A stretch of 64,000 nucleotides of DNA from Burkholderiales bacterium (GCA_019749945.1 JAIEPF010000007.1:211032-275031), one strand, 5' to 3'; shown: positions 39,469 through 49,856, counted from the stretch's first letter. Numbers and translations are program-made. The notes: generated from the sequence alone by a model not told the origin.

Positions 39469-40923
39469 TTAACCAAGTTCGATGGGAACAAACAGGATGG
39501 CTTCGCCGCGTTTTACCCGCAGCGCCACCTGCGCCTTGTTGGCCACCAACGCGCGAAGCTGCGCCGCATCGCGCACCGGCGTGCCGTTGACCGAAAGAAT
39601 GATGTCGCCCTCCTGCATACCTGCCTGCGCAGCCGGCCCCGAAACGTCCTCGACAAGCAGTCCCCCTCCCGGCACACCCGCCGCGCGCCGCTCTTCGTTC
39701 GTGAGCGACCGCACAGCAAGGCCCAGCCTGCCGCCCTCCTGCGGAGCTGCGTTTCGCCCGGTTTTATCCCTGTCGACGCCGTGCATCGGATCCACCTTGA
39801 CCGTCAGGCTCTTCTGGCCACCATCGCGCCAGATATCCAGCTTTGCCGATTCGCCGGGCTTGATGTCTGCAATCATCGGCGGCAGCTGGCTCGAGGTTTC
39901 CACCTTCACGCCGTTCACTGCGATAATCACATCACCGGGCTCGATGCCAGCCTTTGCCGCCGGCCCGTCCTTTTCGACCGAGGCGACGAGCGCACCGCGC
40001 GGCATGTCCATGCCGAAAGATTTCGCCAAGTTCTGCGATACCTCCTGAATCGAAACACCGATCCGCCCGCGCTCGACGCGACCGGTCTCAGTGAGCTGGC
40101 GCTGCACCTTCATGGCGACGTCGATGGGTATGGCGAAAGCCAGCCCCTGATAGCCGCCGGTTTGCGAGTAGATCTGCGAATTGATGCCTATGACCTCGCC
40201 TTTCATGTTGAACAGCGGTCCGCCGGAATTGCCGGGATTGACTGCAGCATCGGTCTGGATGAAGGGAACATAGGCGCCATCAGGTAGCGCACGCGACGTG
40301 GCGCTGATGATGCCCGCTGTCACGGTGTTCTCGAAGCCGTAGGGGGAGCCGATTGCGAGCACCCAGTCGCCGACGCGTGCCGACTTCGAATCACCAAGTT
40401 TTACCACTGGAAGATTCTTCGCCTCGATTTTAATCACCGCGATGTCAGTCTGGGCATCGGAGCCAACCACCTTAGCCTTGAATTCGCGCCGGTCTGAGAG
40501 CTTCACGGTCACATTACCCGCGCCAGCCACAACGTGAGCGTTGGTGAGAACGACGCCGTCCGAACTGACAATGAATCCCGAGCCTATCCCACCCCTTGGT
40601 ACGTCCGGCTGCGGGATTTGGAAGCGGCGGAAGAACTCGAAAAGCGGATCGCCGCGGAAATTGGGTCCCGGTGATTCCGCCGCCTTCGTGCTGGCCGTCG
40701 TGCGGATGTTGACCACGGCCGTGCTGTTCGCCTGGACGATTGATGAGAAATCAGGCAGTGTCTGGGCGGTTGGCGCGGACTGCGGTGCCGGCGTGACCGG
40801 CGTCACGGCAGGTGCACCCGCTGAAGTGTTGCCGTCCGAGTTGAATTTGCCGCACGAAGGGAGTGTGAGCAGGCTGAGCGCCACTCCGGCGAGCATGAAT
40901 GCTCTTTTAAGGTTGACCAACAT
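39469..40923 (-). CDS. DegP/HtrA-type serine protease, probable lipoprotein
   Basis: 484 residues from ATG 40923 (GGAGG upstream). The N-terminus has a lipobox-like SLLTLPSCGKF, suggesting a lipid anchor, unusual for DegP. The trypsin-like domain has His in TNAHVVAG (near 127), Asp in TDIAVIKIE and Ser in GNSGGPLFN (near 233). Two PDZ domains follow (GVSIQEVSQNLAKSFGMDMP and GGGLLVEDVSGPAAQAGMQE). It is a periplasmic quality-control protease-chaperone. A sigma-32-like promoter lies upstream. The family usually carries the symbol degP, but this island copy is likely a paralogue. Confidence 0.92.
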   Translation of the reverse strand: MLVNLKRAFMLAGVALSLLTLPSCGKFNSDGNTSAGAPAVTPVTPAPQSAPTAQTLPDFSSIVQANSTAVVNIRTTASTKAAESPGPNFRGDPLFEFFRRFQIPQPDVPRGGIGSGFIVSSDGVVLTNAHVVAGAGNVTVKLSDRREFKAKVVGSDAQTDIAVIKIEAKNLPVVKLGDSKSARVGDWVLAIGSPYGFENTVTAGIISATSRALPDGAYVPFIQTDAAVNPGNSGGPLFNMKGEVIGINSQIYSQTGGYQGLAFAIPIDVAMKVQRQLTETGRVERGRIGVSIQEVSQNLAKSFGMDMPRGALVASVEKDGPAAKAGIEPGDVIIAVNGVKVETSSQLPPMIADIKPGESAKLDIWRDGGQKSLTVKVDPMHGVDRDKTGRNAAPQEGGRLGLAVRSLTNEERRAAGVPGGGLLVEDVSGPAAQAGMQEGDIILSVNGTPVRDAAQLRALVANKAQVALRVKRGEAILFVPIELG

Positions 40924-40957
40924 GGGGAGCCTCCGCAATTTTTCTAACGACAAGAGA

Positions 40958-40984
40958 AATTGGGATTGCCGGCGCGGTTTCAAG
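40958..40984 (-). promoter_or_regulatory. sigma-32-like promoter of degP-hsp20
   Basis: On the minus strand, a perfect CTTGAAA (40984-40978) is followed after 12 bases by TCCCAATT (40965-40958; consensus CCCCATNT, two mismatches). It stands 35 bases before the degP-like ATG and gives the degP-hsp20 pair its own heat-shock start. Confidence 0.6.
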
Positions 40985-41212
40985 GAGAGGATGCGGATTG
41001 ACTTTGCTGTCAGTCAGCCGCTCGGCGGTAGTCGGTCAGCAGCGGCTGCTATATGCGATCACGCTGCCCGACTGCCGCAACAACTCCGGCACGGTGGTCG
41101 AATGTTGGTACGTGAGCGCACCAACAAAGAAAATGTCCTCCAGACCGCGCGGGTCTTACGCCGAGCATCCGCGCGGCGCAAATCGCTTTCTCCAAGCAAC
41201 CATGCCTGCGGC
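40985..41212 (-). other. gap between ftsH and degP-like genes
   Basis: About 230 bases with no convincing gene. On the minus strand a 37-codon stretch (DPRGLEDIFFVGALTYQHST and on to SRC) reads like protein but has no start signal; it may be a remnant. The sigma-32-like promoter lies at the downstream end. Confidence 0.4.
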
Positions 41213-43060
<1,848 letters not shown>

Positions 43061-43094
43061 GGTTTGCCGTCGGTCTCTCGCGTAACGGAAGGAT

Positions 43095-43403
43095 TCACAA
43101 ACCCCCATGGCTGCGCAGCCGAGTACGCATTTCATCCATTTGCTCCAGCAAGTCCGCCACCAGGGCGGCTAGCTCCGGCACGGCGTCAAAATCGCGCTCG
43201 AGGCTGCGCATGCGCCGCGCACGGGCAAGCGCGGCACCGGAAAAGCGCCATACTCCGGAAACGCTTTCGGCGCGGGGAAACAGACCTTCCTCCAGATGCC
43301 GGATAAGCCAGGCCGGCTCCACATCACAGGCGGCAGCAACTTGGTCCAGGGTAAGCCAGGTATCTTCCATCAAACTGCCGATCAATACTTCATCGTCACG
43401 CAT
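43095..43403 (-). CDS. cbpM: CbpM-like chaperone modulator
   Basis: 102 residues. A MerR-like winged-helix N-terminus ([25 protein letters not shown]) is followed by a helical tail ([19 protein letters not shown]). CbpM proteins bind the J-domain of CbpA and inhibit it. It begins three bases after the cbpA stop, the standard pairing, so function is inferred mainly from the partner. Confidence 0.88.
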   Translation of the reverse strand: MRDDEVLIGSLMEDTWLTLDQVAAACDVEPAWLIRHLEEGLFPRAESVSGVWRFSGAALARARRMRSLERDFDAVPELAALVADLLEQMDEMRTRLRSHGGL

Positions 43404-43406
43404 GGC

Positions 43407-44351
43407 TCATCTTCCTTGCCGTGGATCAAAGGCCAGTTCCCTGGCCATCCGTTCATAAAATTCCTGGGCCTTCGGCGTGTTCGCCGGCGGCAGCACCACC
43501 TCGATGACGAGCATGAGGTCGCCCGGCGGCTCGCCGGGGATACCCTTGCCGCGAACGCGCAGCTGTTTGCCGCTTTGCGCTCCTTTCGGGATGCGCACCC
43601 GCACGGGGCCACCGGGCAGGTCCACGGCGACGATCGCCCCCAGGGCAGCCTCCCATGGCGCCACCGGCAGGGTGAGACGCAGGTCGCGCCCCTCCACCCG
43701 CAGCCGTGGATGGGGTTTGAAATGCACCTCCAGCAACAAATCGCCGGCGTGGCCGCCGTCCATTCCTGGCGCCCCCTGGCCGGCCAAGCGGATGACCTGG
43801 CCCTCCCGGATGCCCCTGGGAATCTTCACGTTCAGCGTCCGGCTCTCCTGTGCCACCCGCCCGCGGGCATCCATCTTCGGGGTGTGCAGGCTGATCTGCC
43901 GGGTGGCCCCGGTGAATGCGTCTTCCACATCCAGATACACCTTGGCGTGGTGATTCTCGCCTTGATCGCGGAAATTCCTCTGGGCGTGGAAGCCTCGATT
44001 GCCGTGTCCCATGCGGCCGAAAATCTGCTCGAAGAAATCGGAAAAACCAGCCGCCTCTCCGGGCGAGAAGCCGTGTCCGGAGAACTTGAAGCCGGTATTC
44101 CAGTCCGGCGGCGGGTGGAATTCCTCGCCGGGTCGAAAGCCCTTGCCTAGCTGGTCGTAGGTGGCGCGTTTTTCCGGATCGGAAAGCACCGCGTAGGCCT
44201 CGTTTACCTCCTTCATGCGCGTATCGGCGTCCTTTTCCTTGGAAACATCCGGGTGGTATTTGCGCGCAAGCCTGCGGAAGGCTTTCTTAACGCCCTCCGC
44301 CGTGGCGTCGCGCGGCACGCCGAGCACTTTGTAATAATCCTTGAATTGCAT
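43407..44351 (-). CDS. cbpA: CbpA-type DnaJ co-chaperone
   Basis: 314 residues. The J-domain at the N-terminus has the HPD motif (RKYHPDVSKEKDAD), followed by a G/F-rich linker (about 75-125) and two C-terminal substrate-binding domains. The zinc-finger of DnaJ is absent, so this is a type II J-protein of the CbpA class (DKIA..., RLAGQGAPGMDGGHAGDLLL). It stimulates DnaK. First gene of the minus-strand stress operon; a sigma-32-like promoter lies 33 bases upstream. Confidence 0.93.
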   Translation of the reverse strand: MQFKDYYKVLGVPRDATAEGVKKAFRRLARKYHPDVSKEKDADTRMKEVNEAYAVLSDPEKRATYDQLGKGFRPGEEFHPPPDWNTGFKFSGHGFSPGEAAGFSDFFEQIFGRMGHGNRGFHAQRNFRDQGENHHAKVYLDVEDAFTGATRQISLHTPKMDARGRVAQESRTLNVKIPRGIREGQVIRLAGQGAPGMDGGHAGDLLLEVHFKPHPRLRVEGRDLRLTLPVAPWEAALGAIVAVDLPGGPVRVRIPKGAQSGKQLRVRGKGIPGEPPGDLMLVIEVVLPPANTPKAQEFYERMARELAFDPRQGR

Positions 44352-44383
44352 GGTGCTTTTTTACGCTTGAGGATTTATGAAAT

Positions 44384-44412
44384 ATATGGGAATCGACAGG
44401 GCGTTTTTAAAG
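44384..44412 (-). promoter_or_regulatory. sigma-32-like promoter of the cbpA operon
   Basis: On the minus strand, CTTTAAA (44412-44406, one mismatch to CTTGAAA) and TCCCATAT (44391-44384, one mismatch to CCCCATNT), spaced by 14 bases as in the clpB promoter. The predicted start is about 25 bases before the cbpA ATG. Confidence 0.6.
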
Positions 44413-44983
44413 AGGGATTGAAACCGGCTCTCGTCCAAAAGGATGCGTGCGCAATATCGAAGATCGCGCGCGCAGGCGCCGCTGGCTCGGTCGTAGATTA
44501 GGTGCAGACTTTCGATAAAGGCTTGGAGGATGCGCTGCCGATCGGCATTGCCATCTGGAATTGGTGCGATCGGGAACGGGCCCGGCCTCAACTTGTCGAA
44601 GCCCGCTCGGATCATCAGCGACATTGTGGTCGTGTCGTTGAGAGCGGACGCAATCGGAACCGAACTCTCCAGGCCGCCGTCAAGCAACTGGCAGCCGCTG
44701 TAGTCGAAGGGCGTGATAGGGGGGTGATCAAGGCGTTCAGCCACCCTTGCTTCAGCCTTCAGCTTGTCTCAGCCATTGCTTTTCCAACAATTATTTCTTT
44801 AAAATCATATACTTAAAGTTAACGTGCTGGTGTCAATCCGTTATCGACGCGGTGGCCTTGCGTATTTCAGGTGGCGTGGGACCGACTTGAAACAGAGGCC
44901 GGAGACCCCACATTTCCCGCCAAGTGGACTACGGAGAGGAATACGGGGGATACGGAAAATCTGGAGTTTTGGGAAGATAGAGT
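44413..44983. other. divergent region at the centre of the island, no clear gene
   Basis: About 570 bases between the divergent cbpA operon and the CBS gene. Reading frames exist on both strands but none has a start signal or recognisable motif. An AT-rich patch at about 44775-44820 may hold the promoter for the plus-strand genes. The region could contain decayed sequence. Confidence 0.4.
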
Positions 44984-45421
44984 ATGTCCATACAAGCGCT
45001 GCTGGACGCAAAAGGCCGGTTTGTTCCTATTATTTCTTCCAATGTATCGATCGCCGATGTGATCGATAAGCTGGAGATCGACAAGGCCGGTGCACTTGTT
45101 GTCACAGATGATAATCAGACGATCCTCGGCATCATCACGGAGCGGGATATCGCGCGCGGACTCAAGGCGTTCGGCCGCAATGTCGTCGACAAACCGGTGG
45201 GCGAACTCATGACTCGCAAGGTCGAGACTTGCGATGTGAGCCAATCGGTGGAAGCAGTTCTGCGGCTGATGGACGAACGGCAGATCCAATACGTCCCGAT
45301 CACGAAAAACGGCGCGCTCTACGGCATCATCAACATGCTCGATCTCGTGAAATACCGGCTTTCCCAGATTGATGCCGAGGCTGCGGCGTTGAGGGCCTAC
45401 GTAACCGGAAGCGTGCGATAA
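44984..45421 (+). CDS. tandem CBS-domain protein
   Basis: 145 residues comprising two CBS motifs and little else: GALVVTDDNQTILGIITERD with the preceding helix (about 15-65), and VEAVLRLMDERQIQYVPITK with GALYGIINMLDLVK (about 78-128). CBS pairs bind adenine nucleotides or other ligands as energy or ionic-strength sensors. It stands first in the plus-strand half of the island. A link to stress sensing is inference. Confidence 0.9.
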   Translation: MSIQALLDAKGRFVPIISSNVSIADVIDKLEIDKAGALVVTDDNQTILGIITERDIARGLKAFGRNVVDKPVGELMTRKVETCDVSQSVEAVLRLMDERQIQYVPITKNGALYGIINMLDLVKYRLSQIDAEAAALRAYVTGSVR

Positions 45422-45477
45422 GGAAGCGGAGGTTACAAACTTTTTGGTGTTGCACCCCGAAGGAGTTGTAATGCGCG

Positions 45478-45774
45478 ATGAAATGGCACGTTTTTCCGAG
45501 ATCACCCGAATGGCTCGACCGGGATCGCGGCCTAATCCGCAAGAGAACCGACGGCTATGAATCGGAAGTCGATGCATTGATACGCAGGATGCTGGGAAAC
45601 GATGACATTCGTAGAGATCAGCAGATTGCGTGGGAGCGATGGTGGTTAAATACCGATAGTTTAGAAGCGGCGCGACCCCTTGTCCCTTTCTGGAATGCTC
45701 CAGCACCGGAAAGAAAGGAGCGGGGGGCGCCTGCGGGCAATCCGGGGGCAACGGACGTACGCGGAAGTCCATGA
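45478..45774 (+). CDS. small protein of unknown function
   Basis: 98 residues, no family recognised. The middle is acidic and basic with many tryptophans and arginines (YESEVDALIRRMLGNDDIRR and QIAWERWWLN); the tail is proline/glycine-rich. Its stop overlaps the start of the protease gene (ATGA). The best ribosome site, GAAGGAG at about 45459-45465, is better spaced for an ATG at 45471 in another frame, which codes only 29 residues (MRDEMARFSEITRMARPG...). The two frames may be pieces of one gene joined by a frameshift near 45555. Expression as written is plausible but unproven. Confidence 0.5.
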   Translation: MKWHVFPRSPEWLDRDRGLIRKRTDGYESEVDALIRRMLGNDDIRRDQQIAWERWWLNTDSLEAARPLVPFWNAPAPERKERGAPAGNPGATDVRGSP

Positions 45775-46307
45775 TTCGAGCACGACAAACAACAGGCATT
45801 GTGAGCGGCGTCGCCGTTGCAATCGCAATGTTTGCATCGTGGTGCGAGGCCGTTGCCGGCGAGCGACCAGCTCAGACAGTCGCAGGCTGGCTGGAACTGG
45901 CAAAGCTCGTGCCAGGAGAAATCGTCATGCAAGCCAAGCTCGATACGGGAGCAGACACGTCATCTCTCCATACCACGGCTATTGAGCACTTCGAGCGTGA
46001 TGGCAAACCGTGGGTGACGCTCGATGTCATCGGACGCGACGGTCGCAGCGTACGAATCGAGCGTCCGGTGGTACGGAACGCGCGCGTGAGAAGTGCGCTT
46101 GGCGCCGGCCAAGTGCGGCCGACGGTGTTATTGGGCATCTGCGTGGGAACCGTCTACGGCATCACCGAAGTAACGCTCGCCGACCGCAGTCGTCTTAGCG
46201 TACCGCTACTCGTCGGCCGGCGTTTTCTCGAAAGTCATCTTTTACTAGTCGACTCGACAAAGCGCGAGCTGAATGAGCCCAACTGCCAGGAAATGCCGGC
46301 TCCATGA
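45771..46307 (+). CDS. retropepsin-like ATP-dependent zinc protease family protein
   Basis: 178 residues with an N-terminal hydrophobic signal sequence (SGVAVAIAMFASWCEAVAGE). The core shows KLDTGADTSSLHTTAIEHFE near 56, a DTGA aspartic-protease-like motif, and VPLLVGRRFLESHLLLVDST. The family name 'putative ATP-dependent zinc protease' is historical; the fold is retropepsin-like. It overlaps both neighbours by four bases (ATGA), implying tight coupling to the small protein upstream and the transglutaminase-like protein downstream. Confidence 0.87.
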   Translation: MIRARQTTGIVSGVAVAIAMFASWCEAVAGERPAQTVAGWLELAKLVPGEIVMQAKLDTGADTSSLHTTAIEHFERDGKPWVTLDVIGRDGRSVRIERPVVRNARVRSALGAGQVRPTVLLGICVGTVYGITEVTLADRSRLSVPLLVGRRFLESHLLLVDSTKRELNEPNCQEMPAP

Positions 46308-47824
46308 AGCGTGTGCACCTGTACTCGTTGACCGCCGTGCTCTGCGCGGTCTCCCTTTCGATGTTCTACTACAAGGTGGTGTATCTCGGGTTTCCGACGA
46401 TGCCCGAGCAGCGGTCGGAAGTGTGGCGCATCGAGGCCGCCATCGAATTCGAAGCCTCGGGCGGGCCGGCGAAGGTGACGTTGCAGCTGCCGCAGCACAT
46501 CGCCCCGTGGGTACTCGTTGACCAAAGTTTTGTCTCACGCGGCTATGGTCTCACGACGGAGCTTCATGACGAGGGACAGCGGGCCATTTTCTCGACGCGC
46601 GAAGCGCAGGGCACTCAGACTCTTTATTACCGCGCTACGGTGCTTCGCAGCCGACATCCCGATGCGGTGGCCGAGCCGCGACCAGTCCTGCCGAAGCCGC
46701 GTTTTGAGGGTGCAGAGCTCGTCGCTGCGCAGGCCATCGTCGCCTCGGCGCTCCAGCAATCCGCGGACGAGCCTACGCACGCGGCGCTGATTCTCAAGCG
46801 CCTCCAGGAGGCGCGGCCAGGTGACGAGGCGAGCGTTCTGCTCGGTCGCGAGCCGTCGAAAAAACGGCTCGTGAACGTCGCAGTCGACCTTCTGCGGCTG
46901 GCTGATATCCCTTCACGCGTCGTGAATGGTGTCGCGCTAAGCCCGGAACGGCGCAACGCGGGATTTGTTCACTGGCTGGAGGTGTATCACAAAGGCGCCT
47001 GGACTTCGATTCACATCGGTGAACCGCGGACTGACGCCCTGGATTACTACCTGCCATGGTGGCGAGGCCGTCTTCCGTTCGTGAGTGTCGAAGGCGGCGA
47101 CCGAGCACATCAGACGGTGACGACGAGCCGGGCCTACGAGCTCTCGATGCGCGTGGCGATGAGCGAGCAGCGTACGCTCGAACAGCGGCTACTGGGCTTT
47201 TCGCTCTTTACGTTGCCTCTACAGGCGCAGGCGCTGTATCGCACGATTCTAGTGATACCTGTCGGCATACTGCTGCTGGTTGCGCTTCGCAACATCGTCG
47301 GTATCAAAACGTTCGGTACATTCATGCCCGTGCTCATTGCGATTGCTTTCCGCCAGACCGGTCTCGGGTGGGGGATCGTGTTTTTCTCCATCGTCGTCGC
47401 GCTCGGTCTGGCGGTGCGGTTTTATCTCGAACATCTGAAGCTGCTCCTTGTGCCAAGGCTTGCAGCAGTGGTCACAGTGGTCGTGCTACTGCTCGCGGTG
47501 CTTTCCGTTCTTTCGTACAAGCTGGGACTGGATCGCGGCCTCTCGGTTGGCCTTTTCCCCATCGTGATTCTTACGATGACGATCGAGCGTATGACGGTTG
47601 TGTGGGAGGAGCGCGGAGCAGGCGAAGCATTACAGCAGGCTGCGGGCAGCCTTCTGGTCGGTGTCCTTTGTTATCTGGTGATGCACGCAGCGTACATCGA
47701 GCATCTCACGTTCGTTTTTCCGGAATTGCTGCTTATCGTGCTCGCTGCGATACTCCTGCTCGGTCGTTATACCGGCTACCGACTGGTCGAGCTTCGCCGC
47801 TTCAAGGTGCTGGCGGGGCGATGA
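46304..47824 (+). CDS. inactive transglutaminase fused to a seven-helix membrane domain
   Basis: 506 residues. An N-terminal membrane segment (about 8-25) is followed by an extracytoplasmic transglutaminase-like region (about 150-270). There RVVNGVALSPERRNAGFVHW and the following WTSIHIGEPRTDALDYYLPW align with transglutaminases, but the catalytic cysteine is not where expected. About seven hydrophobic helices (310-500; GIKTFGTFMPVLIAIAFR) end the protein. Together with the flanking genes it forms a conserved trio described for predicted peptide-ligation systems. Its substrate is unknown. Start and stop overlap the adjacent genes. Confidence 0.87.
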   Translation: MKRVHLYSLTAVLCAVSLSMFYYKVVYLGFPTMPEQRSEVWRIEAAIEFEASGGPAKVTLQLPQHIAPWVLVDQSFVSRGYGLTTELHDEGQRAIFSTREAQGTQTLYYRATVLRSRHPDAVAEPRPVLPKPRFEGAELVAAQAIVASALQQSADEPTHAALILKRLQEARPGDEASVLLGREPSKKRLVNVAVDLLRLADIPSRVVNGVALSPERRNAGFVHWLEVYHKGAWTSIHIGEPRTDALDYYLPWWRGRLPFVSVEGGDRAHQTVTTSRAYELSMRVAMSEQRTLEQRLLGFSLFTLPLQAQALYRTILVIPVGILLLVALRNIVGIKTFGTFMPVLIAIAFRQTGLGWGIVFFSIVVALGLAVRFYLEHLKLLLVPRLAAVVTVVVLLLAVLSVLSYKLGLDRGLSVGLFPIVILTMTIERMTVVWEERGAGEALQQAAGSLLVGVLCYLVMHAAYIEHLTFVFPELLLIVLAAILLLGRYTGYRLVELRRFKVLAGR

Positions 47825-48771
47825 TGTTCGATCTCGCGCGGCGTCTGAGAGAGCAGGGCGTGCTCGGCATCAACCGCCGTAATGCCGAGTACACGCTTCT
47901 GCACAATCCCCGCAACCGCTATCCCCTCGTCGACGACAAGCTGCTCACCAAGGCCCTGGCGGCGGAAGCCGGCATCGCCGTGCCGGAGCTCTACGGTGCC
48001 GTCGAGATCCAGCGCCAAGTGCGCGATCTGCCGCAAATGCTCAGCGGGCGGCGGGACTTCGTGCTCAAACCCGCGCGCGGCACGCAGGGAGACGGAATTC
48101 TGGTCATCACCAACAGTGCGCGTGATCGCTACCGTGCGGCAGACGGCGCTATCCTGTCACACGACGAGCTTGCGTTTCATGTCGCCAACATGTTGAGCGG
48201 GGTTTACAGTATCGGCGGCCATCCAGACAAAGTGCTGATTGAATACCGCGTTAATTTCGATCCCGTATTCGAGGCAATCACCTATCGCGGCGTACCTGAC
48301 GTTCGCATCATCGTGTTTCTGGGCGTTCCCGTCATGGCTATGGTTCGGCTCCCGACGCGGCGCTCGGGCGGAAGGGCGAACCTGCATCAGGGAGCGATCG
48401 GCGCGGGTGTGAATATGGCGACCGGTCACACACTGTCAGCGGTGATGGGCATGGCCATCGTCGACGAGCATCCGGATACCGGGAATCCGGTTGCGGGCGT
48501 CGAAATCCCGCACTGGCCGTCGCTGCTCGAAATTAGCGCTCGCTGCTATGATCTCACCGGGCTCGGCTATCTCGGGATCGACTTGGTACTCGACAGGAAC
48601 AAGGGACCGCTCGTGCTGGAGCTCAATGCGCGTCCGGGACTGGCGATTCAAATCGCAAACCGCGCGGGATTGCAGCCGCGATTGCGCGCGGTCGAGGAAA
48701 AGAGAGATTCGCTGCACACGCTGGGCGATCGCGTCGCTTTTGCTTGTCAGAGCTTCCCCGCCGCAAGCTAG
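47821..48771 (+). CDS. ATP-grasp ligase, alpha-L-glutamate ligase-like
   Basis: 316 residues from ATG 47821 (ATG 47824 also possible). It opens LARRLREQGVLGINRRNAEY. The ATP-grasp fold shows VLKPARGTQGDGILVI near 82, VLIEYRVNFDPVFEAITYRG near 138, and the metal-binding YLGIDLVLDRNKGPLVLELN with ARPGLAIQIANRAGL near 255-290. RimK-like ligases of this kind add amino acids to peptides or proteins. It overlaps the membrane gene's stop. Last gene of the coupled set. Confidence 0.88.
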   Translation: MMFDLARRLREQGVLGINRRNAEYTLLHNPRNRYPLVDDKLLTKALAAEAGIAVPELYGAVEIQRQVRDLPQMLSGRRDFVLKPARGTQGDGILVITNSARDRYRAADGAILSHDELAFHVANMLSGVYSIGGHPDKVLIEYRVNFDPVFEAITYRGVPDVRIIVFLGVPVMAMVRLPTRRSGGRANLHQGAIGAGVNMATGHTLSAVMGMAIVDEHPDTGNPVAGVEIPHWPSLLEISARCYDLTGLGYLGIDLVLDRNKGPLVLELNARPGLAIQIANRAGLQPRLRAVEEKRDSLHTLGDRVAFACQSFPAAS

Positions 48772-48922
48772 CGCCGATTGCGTTTTTGCTGATCTGCAAC
48801 CGCCGCCATTTTGCCAAGTCTGCGCCCGTAATCGAGCAAGCGCCCGTGCCCGAACGGCAGGGCGGCAATTTAATGTCATTTGAACCGCAACGCGACGAAC
48901 TTGCTTGCGCACATGCGATTGA

Positions 48923-49384
48923 TCAGAAATCGAACACGCCTGCAACTACGGTCGCAAGGTGCTGGTGTTGACCGAATGCACCGACCACCTCGATGCCATC
49001 GCAGTGGTTTGGGCGGAAATAATCCGGCTCCGTTTGTCCTGCACGACGTGATGTCACGAAAGCAGCAACCAGGGCTTATTGGGTAAACTCGAGGCTTTAC
49101 CACCGGCAGTTTCACGCATACTGCTCGCTTCGGGGAGGCTTACGGTACGGGAGAACTTCGACCATCCTCCTCAGGGCACCCTGATTCTGGCGATGCCGGT
49201 TTCGTGGAAGGGAGCTTTGCAGCAATACACCGGGCGCTTACAATGTGAGCATGCGACGAAGATTGATTTGCAGATTGCTGATTTCATGGGCACCGGCCAT
49301 CCTGCCTTGCGAAGGATGTGGGGCAAGCGTCTGCATAGCTACCGGGTAAGGGTCATTCGATTCGCAAGGATAGTGACGAGCTGA
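48923..49384 (+). pseudogene. frameshifted remnant of a superfamily-2 (DEAD/DEAH) helicase
   Basis: Three consecutive reading frames together give the C-terminal half of a helicase. Frame one (from 48923) reads HACNYGRKVLVLTECTDHLD; frame two (to 49086) APFVLHDVMSRKQQ; frame three (from 49079) KLEALPPAVSRILLASGRLT then NFDHPPQGTLILAMPVSWKG and ALQQYTGRLQCEH. These match motif IV, V and VI regions of helicases linked to restriction or defence. At least two frameshifts and the lack of an N-terminal half show the gene is dead. It marks the right side of the island. Confidence 0.7.
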
Positions 49385-49406
49385 AGTCTCGTGCCATCCA
49401 TAGCCC

Positions 49407-49616
49407 ATGATTGATATTGAAAGATCACATGACCCGAAAATCGGTGGCGGCGATAGATGCCGATGGATTTCGTTAGATATCGAAGGATGCTCGTTTGGAG
49501 TCGTCAACGGACTCAGATGCATCTCGGTAGATGCTGAAGGGGATCAGATGGAATTGACGATAAAAAATGCCAAGGCTGTCGACGTGACAACGGTTCACAA
49601 CGCCGTTGATGATTAA
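49407..49616 (+). CDS. short hypothetical open reading frame
   Basis: 69 codons, product MIDIERSHDPKIGGGDRCRW and on. No recognised domain and no convincing ribosome site. It lies directly after the helicase remnant and may itself be a fragment. Listed only because nothing else explains the segment. Confidence 0.2.
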   Translation: MIDIERSHDPKIGGGDRCRWISLDIEGCSFGVVNGLRCISVDAEGDQMELTIKNAKAVDVTTVHNAVDD

Positions 49617-49639
49617 GAGCGCGTAACAAAATGGCCTTG

Positions 49640-49856
49640 TCGAGGCCCCTCACCCCGACCCTGCTTCGCTGCAAGTGTGCCCTTGCCTCCCCGCAAGCGG
49701 GGCGGGGGAGTATCTCATTTCAATACCAGCTCTAAGAGGGAGTAATGTTTCGGAAGGCGAAGCAGGAGCCCCGCATCGCGGGAATACGACCCTGAGGGAC
49801 GCTCCGGTGATCCTGAACGATGCTGTCAGCCTGGGCGCTATAAAAAGGACTTGGAA
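49640..49856. other. right junction of the island, with a REP-like hairpin
   Basis: No gene. The segment around 49650-49710 (CCCTCACCCCGACCC, then CCCCGC-AA-GCGGGG at 49689-49702, then GGGGGAG) has the look of a short dispersed palindromic repeat found between genes in many proteobacteria. The remainder to the arsC-like start is unremarkable. AAGGA at 49844-49848 is the arsC-like ribosome site. Confidence 0.45.

Noticed and set aside
44361..44744. Minus-strand frame of 127 codons upstream of cbpA
   Set aside because: It would overlap the heat-shock-type promoter, has no ribosome site and shows no recognisable motif.
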